From Yeosuana aquiaggeris (lineage in GTDB: Bacteria; Bacteroidota; Bacteroidia; Flavobacteriales; Flavobacteriaceae), in the NCBI RefSeq assembly GCF_044003965.1, contig NZ_JBAWKC010000005.1:124001-188000 (forward strand): a stretch of 64,000 nt of DNA. Reading direction: 5' to 3'. Numbering within the stretch: the stretch's first letter is position 1; each line of letters begins with the position of its first letter. The notes beneath the pieces were generated by a model that did not search any database, was not told the DNA's origin, and was given only the letters and a program-made list of their open reading frames with translations. Positions 24,283 to 33,311 of the stretch are shown here, one piece after another. Position numbers and translations under genes: made by a program.

Positions 24283-25929
24283 ATGTTGAAAAGGCTCATA
24301 TTAATCGCCATTATTGTTTCATCAGGAAACTCGTTTCTTCAGGCACAAGGTCTATTAGAAGAAAAAAATAATTTTACAAAACAAGACACACTCAGAGGAA
24401 CTATCACACCTGAGCGTTCTTGGTGGGATTTAACTTATTACCACTTAAATATAAAAGTAGAACCTGAAATAAAATTTATTTCTGGCAGTAATACGATCCA
24501 ATATAAAGTGATTGACTCACAGAAAGATTTACAAATTGATTTACAAGCCCCATTAAAAATAACCAAAGTGGTTCAAGATGGAGAAGAATTAAACATTGTA
24601 AATGATGGTAATGCTCATTTTATAAAACTTAACAGTGTTCAAGATATAGGAAGTATTAAAACTATTGAAATTTTCTATGAGGGCAACCCCAAAGAAGCAG
24701 TAAGAGCACCTTGGGATGGTGGGTTTTCATGGAAAAAAGACGGCAACGGAAATGATTTTGTAGCCACATCATGTCAAGGTTTAGGAGCAAGCGTCTGGTG
24801 GCCTTGTAAAGACCATATGTATGATGAAGTAGATAGTATGTTAATTAGCGTAAACACGCCTAAAGGCTTAATGGATGTATCTAATGGCAGATTGAGAAGC
24901 GTGGAACAATATGGCGACACAAAAACTTTCAGTTGGTTTGTTGATAATCCTATAAATAATTATGGTGTCAATGTTAATATTGCCGATTATGCTCATTTCT
25001 CAGAAGTTTATGATGGAGAAAATGGCAACTTAGATATGGATTATTACGTATTGAAAGATAATCTAGAAAAAGCTAAAGAACATTTTAAAGATGCACCAAA
25101 AATGATGAAAGCTTTTGAATATTGGTTTGGTCCGTATCCGTTTTACAAAGATGGCTATAAGTTAGTCGAAGTACCCTATTTGGGCATGGAACACCAAAGC
25201 TCTGTTACTTATGGAAACAAATATATGAAAGGGTATTTAGGAAGGGATTTATCAGGAACAGGCTGGGGTTTAAAATCTGATTTCATCATTATTCATGAAT
25301 CGGGTCACGAATGGTTTGCAAATAATATTACCTATAAAGACATTGCCGATATGTGGATTCACGAAGGATTTACGGCTTATTCTGAAAATTTATTTGTAGA
25401 CTATTATTATGGAAAAGAAGCGTCTGCTGATTATGTTATTGGTACCAGACAAAACATAAGAAATGACCGACCAATAATTGGTTATTACAATGTTAATAAA
25501 GAAGGCTCAGGAGATATGTATCCTAAAGGCGCTAATATGTTACACACTTTAAGACAGCTTATTGAAAATGACGAAAAATGGCGTCAAATATTAAGAGGTT
25601 TAAATAGAACTTTTTATCATCAAACAGTCACTACACAACAAATTGAAGATTATTTAAGTAAAGAAACGGGTATTGATTTAACAGCCTTTTTTAATCAGTA
25701 TTTAAGAACTACTGAAATTCCAACTTTAGAATATAAAATTGAAAATAAAGAATTAAAATACAGATGGACACATATTGTAGATCAATTTGACATGCCAATT
25801 CAAGTGACAATAAACGATAAAGAACAATGGATCTTTCCAACCGCTCAATGGAAAACAATGCCAATAGAATATAATAACCCTGTCTTAAAAGTTGACAGAA
25901 ATTTTTATGTTGATGTAAACAAAATATAA
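24283..25929 (+). CDS. Secreted M1-family (gluzincin) aminopeptidase
   Basis: Signal peptide MLKRLILIAIIVSSGNSFLQAQ. The zinc site HESGHEW (His338, Glu339, His342) is followed 18 residues on by the third ligand in MWIHEGFTAYSE (Glu361). The exopeptidase GxMEN-like motif reads LGMEHQSS. The N-terminal beta-saddle domain occupies about the first 210 residues (YYHLNIKVEPEIKFISGSN). At 548 residues it is shorter than four-domain M1 enzymes and lacks the large C-terminal helical domain, as is common for bacterial M1 proteins of this type. Second gene of a likely three-gene unit with the M28 peptidase upstream; the next gene starts right after its stop. Confidence 0.92.
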   Translation: MLKRLILIAIIVSSGNSFLQAQGLLEEKNNFTKQDTLRGTITPERSWWDLTYYHLNIKVEPEIKFISGSNTIQYKVIDSQKDLQIDLQAPLKITKVVQDGEELNIVNDGNAHFIKLNSVQDIGSIKTIEIFYEGNPKEAVRAPWDGGFSWKKDGNGNDFVATSCQGLGASVWWPCKDHMYDEVDSMLISVNTPKGLMDVSNGRLRSVEQYGDTKTFSWFVDNPINNYGVNVNIADYAHFSEVYDGENGNLDMDYYVLKDNLEKAKEHFKDAPKMMKAFEYWFGPYPFYKDGYKLVEVPYLGMEHQSSVTYGNKYMKGYLGRDLSGTGWGLKSDFIIIHESGHEWFANNITYKDIADMWIHEGFTAYSENLFVDYYYGKEASADYVIGTRQNIRNDRPIIGYYNVNKEGSGDMYPKGANMLHTLRQLIENDEKWRQILRGLNRTFYHQTVTTQQIEDYLSKETGIDLTAFFNQYLRTTEIPTLEYKIENKELKYRWTHIVDQFDMPIQVTINDKEQWIFPTAQWKTMPIEYNNPVLKVDRNFYVDVNKI

Positions 25930-26508
25930 GTGACCGAAGAAACCTCAGAATTATATTTTAAGAATCATGATGAATGGCGAAAATGGTTACACGAAAATCA
26001 TTGTACATCAAAAGGCGTTTATTTAATCTTTTACAAGGTTGACCATGAAGCGGACAGTATGCGCTGGGAAGAAGCGGTTAAAGTAGCTTTATGTTATGGC
26101 TGGATAGATTCAACAGTTAAAAGTTTGGGCAATGGTAAACGCAGACAATATTTTACTCCACGAAACCAAAAAAGTGTCTGGAGTGCTTTAAATAAAAGAT
26201 ATATTAAAGAGTTGTTGGCATGTGGCTTAATGCATGATGCCGGATTAAAAAAAATTGAAATAGCAAAACAAAATGGTTACTGGTCAGTTTTAGATGATGT
26301 TGAAAAAGGTATTATTCCTGAAGATTTAGGAAGTGCATTTGATAAAAACTCCACAGCATTTAATAACTATCAAAACTTTTCCCCATCTTACAGAAAAAGC
26401 TATTTATACTGGCTCAATCAAGCTAAACGAGATGCCACCAGACAAAAGCGCATCACTGAAATTATTCAATTATGCGCTCATAATATTAAAAGCAGAGGTG
26501 ATTGGTAA
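25930..26508 (+). CDS. YdeI/OmpD-associated (OmdA) family protein
   Basis: A 192-residue soluble protein. Recognisable family features are the N-terminal EWRKWLHENHCTSKGVYLIF, the VALCYGWIDSTVKSLG core, RQYFTPRNQKSVWSALNK, and the basic C-terminal KRDATRQKRITEI characteristic of OmdA proteins. The biochemical function of the family is unclear; some members are linked to bacteriocin or peptide resistance. The start is a GTG at 25930 directly after the M1 peptidase stop codon, so translation is probably coupled. Its stop abuts the stop of the convergent MoxR gene with no spacer and no terminator. Confidence 0.8.
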   Translation: MTEETSELYFKNHDEWRKWLHENHCTSKGVYLIFYKVDHEADSMRWEEAVKVALCYGWIDSTVKSLGNGKRRQYFTPRNQKSVWSALNKRYIKELLACGLMHDAGLKKIEIAKQNGYWSVLDDVEKGIIPEDLGSAFDKNSTAFNNYQNFSPSYRKSYLYWLNQAKRDATRQKRITEIIQLCAHNIKSRGDW

Positions 26509-27975
26509 TTAAATACCACTTATAAAACTCCCATAAGGATCTTTAAACTGAGTGCCTTCTGTAAATCGATATTTACTTAATTGCTTAAACTCCACTAAAG
26601 CCCACAGCACAAATTCCTTCACAAAATAGCTGTCTTCCTTTGCTAAATTGGGTTGGTGTTTTCCTAATAAATCATCTAAAGGCGAAATGGCATCCAGCAG
26701 ATTTTTATATGCTTTCTCTCGGGCATCATCTAATAATTCAAACCCTTCCTTTTGATTAAAAAACCAAGAGACAATATCATCATAAGGTGATTCTTCATCT
26801 TGAGCTTTTAACTTTTCAATCTTTGGAAAAAACTCCTCGAACAAACTTTTTACGGCTTCACCTATTAAGTTATAGGCTACTACTGCCGCACCTTCTTGTT
26901 CTCCTTCATAAACCAGTTCCACCTTACCAGTAATGGATGGAATAATTCCAATAAAATCACTTAATCGCACCATTGTTTTGGCATCGCCTGCTTTCAAAGC
27001 TCTGCGCTCTGCAGTACTTAATAAATTTTCTAAGGCGGTAATGCTCAATCTGGCACTTACCCCACTTTTTGCATCAATAAAGTCACTTTCACGCGCTTCA
27101 AAAACAATTTGTTCTAATAAATCTCTGGCTAAATCTGGTACTACCACCATTTCTTTCTGACTTTCTACTAGTTTAGCTTCTTGTTCTGTAATTAATCTGG
27201 CCGTTTCTATATCAACCGGGTAATGCGTTAATATCTGGGAACCTATTCTATCCTTTAAAGGCGTAACGATACTTCCTCTATTGGTATAATCTTCAGGGTT
27301 TGCAGTAAATAAAAACTGAATATCTAAAGGTAGTCTTACTTTAAACCCACGAATTTGAATATCACCTTCCTGTAAAATATTAAACAGCGCCACTTGAATT
27401 CTTGCTTGCAAATCTGGCAACTCATTAATTACAAAAATACAGCGATTGGCGCGAGGAATCATACCATAATGAATCACTCGATCATCTGCATAACTTAATT
27501 TTAAATTAGCTGCTTTTATAGGGTCAACATCGCCAATAATATCGGCTACAGTAACATCTGGTGTGGCCAGCTTTTCTGCAAAGCGCTCACTTCTGTGCAA
27601 CCAGGCAATTGGGGTGTCTTGTCCCTTTTCTTTAATTAATTCAATAGCAAAGCGTGAAATAGGATTTAAAGGATCATCATTAACTTCAGATCCTTCAACA
27701 TAGGGGATATATTCATCTAATAAATTGATCATTAATCGTGCTAACCGCGTTTTTGCCTGTCCGCGTAAACCTAATAAATTGATATTATGACGAGATAAAA
27801 TAGCGCGTTCCAACTCTGGTATGACGGTACTTTCATAACCATGAACGCCTTCAAAAGTGGTTTCTTTATTCTTTATTTTCTGAATTAAATTATCTCTCAA
27901 CTCATCTTTTATAGATTTACTTTTATACCCTGCTTTATTTAAGGCGCCTAAGGTTTTTATTGTTTCAATTTTCAT
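26509..27975 (-). CDS. MoxR/ChlI-type AAA+ ATPase
   Basis: AAA+ ATPase of the magnesium-chelatase I/MoxR kind. The Walker A is LGLRGQAKTR (residues 69-78). Walker B-like IFVINELPDL follows, then the sensor region FLFTANPEDYTNRGSI and an arginine-rich RIGSQILTHYP. The 488-residue chain has a helical C-terminal extension of about 200 residues not found in small MoxR proteins. It lies 6 bp downstream of a VWA protein gene. ATPase plus VWA pairs of this sort usually act as chaperones that insert metal or remodel a protein complex. The client here is unknown; no chlorophyll or cobalamin genes are nearby. Confidence 0.85.
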   Translation of the reverse strand: MKIETIKTLGALNKAGYKSKSIKDELRDNLIQKIKNKETTFEGVHGYESTVIPELERAILSRHNINLLGLRGQAKTRLARLMINLLDEYIPYVEGSEVNDDPLNPISRFAIELIKEKGQDTPIAWLHRSERFAEKLATPDVTVADIIGDVDPIKAANLKLSYADDRVIHYGMIPRANRCIFVINELPDLQARIQVALFNILQEGDIQIRGFKVRLPLDIQFLFTANPEDYTNRGSIVTPLKDRIGSQILTHYPVDIETARLITEQEAKLVESQKEMVVVPDLARDLLEQIVFEARESDFIDAKSGVSARLSITALENLLSTAERRALKAGDAKTMVRLSDFIGIIPSITGKVELVYEGEQEGAAVVAYNLIGEAVKSLFEEFFPKIEKLKAQDEESPYDDIVSWFFNQKEGFELLDDAREKAYKNLLDAISPLDDLLGKHQPNLAKEDSYFVKEFVLWALVEFKQLSKYRFTEGTQFKDPYGSFISGI

Positions 27976-27981
27976 AAGTTT

Positions 27982-29109
27982 TTATCCTCTAATTCTTTTT
28001 TTTCTATTGGTTTCATAATCTTCAAAAATCATTTCTCCCAAGCCTTTTAACCCAGTGTAAAAAGCTTTTCCTTGATTTGCATAGGTGAATTCCCTAACAA
28101 ATTGCATTAAATACGGGTCTTGTGCAATCATAAAGGTAGTGATTGGAATGTGTAAGCGTCTTGCCTGCTGTGCCGTGGCATAACATTTATTAACAATATG
28201 TTTGTCTAAACCATTACTGTTTTTATAATACTGTCCGTCTGGCAACCTTAAACAACTGGGCTTCCCATCGGTAATCATAAATATTTGTTTATTGGTATTA
28301 CGCTTTCTGCGAAGCAAATCCATAGCTAACTGCAATCCTGCAACTGTGTTAGTATGATAAGGTCCCACTTTTAAATAGGGTAAGTCTTTAATTTCTATTT
28401 GCCAGGCATCGTTTCCAAATACTAAAATGTCTAAAGTGTCTTTTGGGTATCTTGTGGTGATTAATTCTGCCAGAGCCATCGCCACTTTCTTAGCCGGGGT
28501 AATTCTATCTTCTCCATATAGAATCATACTGTGACTAATATCAATCATTAAAACGGTACTCATTTGAGATTTGTGCAACGTTTCCTCAACAACTAAATCT
28601 TCTTCTGAGATGCTAAAATCACCTATGCCGTGATTGATCTGAGCATTCTTTAAACTTTCGGTAATGGAGACTTTATCTAAAGAATCACCAAACTGGTAGT
28701 TCCTAAAATCGCCGGTGTGCTCATCCCCTATTCCAGGGCTCTTACTTTTATGATTTCCTTGACCACTTCTTTTAATACTTCCAAAAATTTGATCTAATGC
28801 CTGTTGTCTTATGGCGCGTTCTGTTTTTGCAGTGATAGCCAAAGCACCATTTCCATCAGGATCAATTTCTTCTCTTATATAACCTTTCTTTTTAAGATCT
28901 TCTATAAAATCATCAATAGTGTATTCAGACGTAGTTAATTTATATTCTTTATCTAATTCTCTTAACCAGTCAATAGCCTCATCAAAATCCCCTGAAGTAT
29001 GCGTAATCAAATCTTTAAAAATATCAAAGAGTTTTTCAAAAGGTGATAAATTAGGTGCTTCATAGGTTTTAAAAACAAAGCCCTTTTTGTGAGATATATT
29101 TTTTGTCAT
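27982..29109 (-). CDS. VWA domain protein, partner of the MoxR-type ATPase
   Basis: The second half is a von Willebrand A domain with an intact MIDAS: MIDISHSM (D190, S192, S194) and later FMITDGKPS. The N-terminal half is helical and charged, with a short Gly/Lys-rich linker (SGQGNHKSKSPGIGDEHTG). There is no signal peptide, so it is cytoplasmic. It is the first gene of the two-gene unit with the AAA+ ATPase (6-bp gap), like the ChlD/ChlI arrangement. By analogy, the VWA protein would carry the target or adaptor and the ATPase would provide force. Function not established. Confidence 0.82.
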   Translation of the reverse strand: MTKNISHKKGFVFKTYEAPNLSPFEKLFDIFKDLITHTSGDFDEAIDWLRELDKEYKLTTSEYTIDDFIEDLKKKGYIREEIDPDGNGALAITAKTERAIRQQALDQIFGSIKRSGQGNHKSKSPGIGDEHTGDFRNYQFGDSLDKVSITESLKNAQINHGIGDFSISEEDLVVEETLHKSQMSTVLMIDISHSMILYGEDRITPAKKVAMALAELITTRYPKDTLDILVFGNDAWQIEIKDLPYLKVGPYHTNTVAGLQLAMDLLRRKRNTNKQIFMITDGKPSCLRLPDGQYYKNSNGLDKHIVNKCYATAQQARRLHIPITTFMIAQDPYLMQFVREFTYANQGKAFYTGLKGLGEMIFEDYETNRKKRIRG

Positions 29110-29217
29110 AGCTCCATAAAAATACTACTTTTTATACATCAATTAGAAGGAACAACATCAATTTTATGAATTCAATAATAAGTTTTCGCTATTTTAGATG
29201 AATCAAAATTTTACATC

Positions 29218-32200
29218 ATGAAAAATAGCCTTTTAATATTCGTTCTTCTCATCACCCAATCGTTTTTTTCTCAAGATTTTTCTATGGATCTAGTTAAAAA
29301 CATGAAACCAAGAAATATTGGACCCGGAGGTATGTCCGGAAGAGTGACTTCTATTGATGTAGTTCAAAGTAATCCTGATATCATGTACGTTGGAACAGCC
29401 TCTGGTGGCCTATGGAAATCAACTTCTGGAGGCATAAAATGGAATCCGGTCTTTGATAACGAAGTGACTGCTTCTATTGGGGCTGTTGCTATTCAGCAAT
29501 CGAATCCAAGTGTGATTTGGGTAGGCACCGGAGAAGGAAACCCAAGAAACAGTTTGAATGGTGGGTATGGCATTTACAAATCATTAGATGGCGGAAAACA
29601 TTGGATTTCTATGGGTCTAGAAAAAACACGTCATATTCACAGAATAGTCATAGACCCAACCAATCCCACTATTATTTATGTTGCCGCCATTGGTTCGCCT
29701 TGGGGTGAACATCCTGAAAGAGGCATCTTTAAAACAACAGATGGCGGACAAACATGGAATAAAATATTATTTACCAACAATAAATCTGGAGCAGCTGATT
29801 TGATTATGGACCCAACCAATCCAAATAAATTAATCGCCGCCATGTGGGAACATAAAAGAGATCCCTGGTTTTTTAATTCTGGTGGAGAAGGCTCCGGTTT
29901 GTTTTTAACTCATGACGGTGGGAAATCATGGCATAAAATAGATGATCATGATGGATTTCCAAAAGGAAACTTAGGGCGTATTGGGGTTGCCATTGCAAGA
30001 AATAAACCCAATATTATTTATGCTTTAGTCGAAGCTAAAAAAAATGCCTTATATAAAAGTGTGGACGGTGGTTTTAAATGGGAAAAAATAAATGAGAATG
30101 ACGATATTGGAAACCGGCCTTTTTATTATTCTGAATTATATGTAGATCCGCAAAATGAGAACAGAGTCTACTCTGTTTTTACATTCGTCAATGTAAGTGA
30201 AGATGGAGGAAAAAAATTTAGTCAATTAATGCCCTCATATGGTGCTGATAATGGGGTTCATCCAGATCATCATGCTTTTTGGATTCATCCAACAAATGGG
30301 AACTTTATGATTGATGGTAATGATGGCGGTATGAATATTACTAAAGATGGCGGAAAGTCATGGCGTTTTATAGGTAACCTTCCTGTTGGACAGTTTTATC
30401 ACATTGCCATTGATAATGAATATCCTTATAACGTATATGGGGGCATGCAGGATAACGGGTCCTGGAGAGGTCCTGCCTATGTTTGGAAAGCTCAGGGAAT
30501 AAGAAACTCCTATTGGCAAGAAATAAGTTTTGGAGATGGTTTTGATGTGGTTCCGGATAAAGATGATTCCCGGTTTGGATGGTCTATGAGCCAACAAGGC
30601 TATGTAAGCAGGTATGATTGGCAAACTGGAAATAATTATATTGTAAGACCTACACATCCAGAACCGAATATTGATTTAAGATTCAACTGGAATGCCGCGA
30701 TTAATATTGATCCTTATAATAATAGTACTATCTATTTTGGCAGTCAGTTTGTACATAAATCGATTGATAAAGGTGAGACCTGGTCCATAATATCTCCTGA
30801 TTTAACAACTAATGATCCAGAAAAACAAAAGCAAGATCAAAGTGGTGGTCTTACTATGGATGCCACCGGAGCAGAAAACTATACCACCATTATTGTAATT
30901 GAACCTTCACCGATTGAAAAAGATATGATTTGGGTTGGAACAGATGATGGCAGAGTACAAATGACCCAAAATGGCGGTGGTAGCTGGACAGATGTCTCGA
31001 AAAACATTAAAGGATTACCTCAGGGAAGTTGGATTCCACAAATAAAAGCATCCAATAAAAATAAAGGGGAAGCCTTGTTAATTGCTAATGATTACAGACG
31101 TTTTAATTATACACCGTATGCTTTCAGAACCAAAGATTACGGTAAAAATTGGGAACGAATTGTTGATGAGAATGATGTGAAGAGTTATGCCCTGTGTATT
31201 CTAGAAGATTTTGAAGAGCCTAATTTGATGTTTTTAGGAACCGATGATGGCCTTTACATTTCAATGGATGCAGGAAATAAATGGACTAAATGGACGGCAG
31301 GCTTTCCTACGGTTTCAGTAAAAGACCTGATTATTCAACAAAGAGAAAATGATTTAGTGATAGGCACTTTTGGAAGAGCCGCCTGGGTTCTTGATGATAT
31401 TAGACCTTTACGAGCACTTGCAAAAAACAAAGAAATTCTTAACCAAAAATTAGAATTGTTCACACCACCAACGGCCTACTTAGCAGCTTATCAGCAACCA
31501 TCGGGTAGTCGATTTGGTGCTGACGACATGTTTAATGGTAAAAATAGAGGTTTTGGCGCTCAATTGTCCTATTATGTTACCATTGATGAAAAGAAAACAG
31601 AAGATAAGGACAAAAAGAAAGATGAAGAGGTTGATGAAAATGAAGAAGATGAAACTAAAGAAAAAGAAGATGCTAAAGTGACATGGGATTCTATTAAAAT
31701 GATGGTTTATGATGGGGATCGTTTAATTAGAACTCTTAAGGAAAAAGCTCCTGATTCTTCTGGTATCCACAGATTAACATGGTCTCTTGATGAAGCAGGA
31801 GTTGACAGACCCTCCAGAAAGGTTAATAAAAGAAATAGAGAACCAGGTGGCGTCACCGTAAAACCAGGGAACTATAAAGTCGCTATTTCTTTTGGTGACC
31901 AGGTTTCAGAAAAAATAATTTTAGTTAAGACAGACCCTAGACTTGAGGTGTCCTTATCAAACATTGATCAAGTTTATGCGGCTTCTAAAAATTTAGAAAC
32001 CATGCAACAGTCTATGGCTGATGCCGTTAAACAATTAATTGAAAGCAAACAAACCGCGGAAAAATTTCAAACAGATTTAAAGAAACTTAATAAAGACAAA
32101 TATAAAGATGAGATAAAATCTTCCAAGGACATTATTAAACAAATTGATGCTATTATTGATATTTATTTAGGAAAAGAAGATAAACGTCAAGGAATCACTC

Positions 32201-32439
32201 GCAATCCCGAAACCACCGTAAATCAAAGAATAGGACTTGCTAATGGGTATGTTAGCTCCAGACAAAACGGATTGACATCAACAGAAACTGCTCTAATAAA
32301 AAATGCTAAAGATGCATTAATTGATGCTTTAGATAAAACCAATAAATTCTTTATAGAAACTTGGACCCCTTATCAAGTAAAAATGGAACAATTACAAATT
32401 AATCCATTTAAAGAAATAAAGTCATTCGAAATTGATTAA
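29218..32439 (+). CDS. Large secreted BNR/VPS10-type beta-propeller protein
   Basis: Signal peptide MKNSLLIFVLLITQSFFSQ, then about 750 residues made of BNR-type repeats. I count roughly ten Asp-box-like motifs, e.g. SLDGGKHW, TTDGGQTW, THDGGKSW, TKDGGKSW, SIDKGETW, NGGGSW, TKDYGKNW, SMDAGNKW, arranged as two seven-bladed propellers in related proteins. A highly charged Lys/Glu/Asp linker covers residues ~790-822. After it comes a beta domain (VTVKPGNYKVAISFGDQ) and a helical, probably coiled-coil tail. The protein is often annotated as a glycosyl hydrolase, but I see no catalytic motif, so a binding or scaffold role is as likely. It is closed by a perfect palindrome terminator. Confidence 0.85.
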   Translation: MKNSLLIFVLLITQSFFSQDFSMDLVKNMKPRNIGPGGMSGRVTSIDVVQSNPDIMYVGTASGGLWKSTSGGIKWNPVFDNEVTASIGAVAIQQSNPSVIWVGTGEGNPRNSLNGGYGIYKSLDGGKHWISMGLEKTRHIHRIVIDPTNPTIIYVAAIGSPWGEHPERGIFKTTDGGQTWNKILFTNNKSGAADLIMDPTNPNKLIAAMWEHKRDPWFFNSGGEGSGLFLTHDGGKSWHKIDDHDGFPKGNLGRIGVAIARNKPNIIYALVEAKKNALYKSVDGGFKWEKINENDDIGNRPFYYSELYVDPQNENRVYSVFTFVNVSEDGGKKFSQLMPSYGADNGVHPDHHAFWIHPTNGNFMIDGNDGGMNITKDGGKSWRFIGNLPVGQFYHIAIDNEYPYNVYGGMQDNGSWRGPAYVWKAQGIRNSYWQEISFGDGFDVVPDKDDSRFGWSMSQQGYVSRYDWQTGNNYIVRPTHPEPNIDLRFNWNAAINIDPYNNSTIYFGSQFVHKSIDKGETWSIISPDLTTNDPEKQKQDQSGGLTMDATGAENYTTIIVIEPSPIEKDMIWVGTDDGRVQMTQNGGGSWTDVSKNIKGLPQGSWIPQIKASNKNKGEALLIANDYRRFNYTPYAFRTKDYGKNWERIVDENDVKSYALCILEDFEEPNLMFLGTDDGLYISMDAGNKWTKWTAGFPTVSVKDLIIQQRENDLVIGTFGRAAWVLDDIRPLRALAKNKEILNQKLELFTPPTAYLAAYQQPSGSRFGADDMFNGKNRGFGAQLSYYVTIDEKKTEDKDKKKDEEVDENEEDETKEKEDAKVTWDSIKMMVYDGDRLIRTLKEKAPDSSGIHRLTWSLDEAGVDRPSRKVNKRNREPGGVTVKPGNYKVAISFGDQVSEKIILVKTDPRLEVSLSNIDQVYAASKNLETMQQSMADAVKQLIESKQTAEKFQTDLKKLNKDKYKDEIKSSKDIIKQIDAIIDIYLGKEDKRQGITRNPETTVNQRIGLANGYVSSRQNGLTSTETALIKNAKDALIDALDKTNKFFIETWTPYQVKMEQLQINPFKEIKSFEID

Positions 32440-32443
32440 AACA

Positions 32444-32473
32444 AAAAAGGCTCTGAAATTTCAGAGCCTTTTT
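32444..32473. terminator. Bidirectional terminator
   Basis: Perfect 30-nt palindrome (half AAAAAGGCTCTGAAA) with T-runs on both strands. It lies between the stop of the BNR protein gene and the stop of the convergent fnr-like gene. Confidence 0.88.
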
Positions 32474-32490
32474 ATTATCATGTCTTAAGG

Positions 32491-33168
32491 TTATTCTACA
32501 CGTTTTAAACCCTCTATATCAATTATTTTAATTTGTTTCCCTATAGTGGTGATAAGCCTTTCTTTTTTAAATTGAGAAATCACTCTGATGGTTGATTCTG
32601 TGGCAGTGCCAATAATATTTGCAAAATCTTCTCTTGACAACAATACACTTAAAGTACCGTCAGATTTCGTTCCAAAACTATCATTAATGTAAATCAAAGT
32701 TTCAGCTAAACGTTGTCTCACAGATTTCTGAGCCATATTTACAATAATATCATCAGCTTCTTTTAAATCTAAAGCCATCTCTTTTAATAAATCATAAGTG
32801 AAATTAGTATTTTTTTGAAGATCAATCATAATTTCGGCTTTTGGTATAAAACATAATTCCATATCATTTAGAGCAATGGCACTAAGATTCACACTTTCAT
32901 CACTTACTAATGAACGTTGACCCAATAACTCCCCTTTAACCACTAATTTTATAATCTGATCCTTTCCGTTTGAACTTAATTTGGTGAGTTTGCAAATACC
33001 ATCTCTAACACAGTAAATACCTTTTAATACATCCCCTTCTTCAAAGATCACTTCCCCTTTTTTTACTGTTCTGGTGGTTTTACAACTTGATATTCTCATT
33101 AATTCTTCGTTTGTCAAAGTCTTAAGAGAATTAAATTGTTTAATAATACATTGTTCACACTTACCCAT
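32491..33168 (-). CDS. FNR/CRP-family transcriptional regulator
   Basis: A 225-residue activator with an N-terminal cyclic-nucleotide-binding-like beta-roll (VKKGEVIFEEGDVLKGIYCV), a dimer helix around residues 125-150, and a C-terminal HTH (LSREDFANIIGTATESTIR, ~177-195). The recognition helix keeps Glu191 and Arg195, which in CRP and FNR read TGA half-sites. The FNR-specific Ser is Ile here. N-terminal cysteines C4 and C7 (MGKCEQC), C29, and C53, C59 and C106 could bind an Fe-S cluster, but the spacing differs from E. coli FNR. It is divergent from ccoI, with one palindrome placed correctly for both genes. I infer that it controls the cbb3 and fermentation genes described here. Confidence 0.88.
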   Translation of the reverse strand: MGKCEQCIIKQFNSLKTLTNEELMRISSCKTTRTVKKGEVIFEEGDVLKGIYCVRDGICKLTKLSSNGKDQIIKLVVKGELLGQRSLVSDESVNLSAIALNDMELCFIPKAEIMIDLQKNTNFTYDLLKEMALDLKEADDIIVNMAQKSVRQRLAETLIYINDSFGTKSDGTLSVLLSREDFANIIGTATESTIRVISQFKKERLITTIGKQIKIIDIEGLKRVE

Positions 33169-33208
33169 AGTTACCCATAGTCTTATTTAAAGAGTTGTAA
33201 AAATAATT

Positions 33209-33282
33209 AAAACCTAACAATTATCATATTTTATAAACATGACATATATCATATTTCAATTTGGTTATCTTTGAAATCTTTG
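33209..33282. promoter_or_regulatory. Divergent fnr / ccoI promoters sharing one FNR/CRP-type operator
   Basis: The palindrome TGACATATATCA (33240-33251) has a -7-like element exactly 33 bp from its centre on each side. Toward ccoI it is AATCTTTG (33275-33282). Toward fnr it is TAGGTTTT on the minus strand (33209-33216). Each differs from TAnnTTTG at one position, as expected for activator-dependent promoters. Predicted leaders are about 26 nt (ccoI) and 37 nt (fnr). Confidence 0.7.
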
Positions 33283-33311
33283 CAAAAGGTACAAAAGGAG
33301 TAAATAAATTT

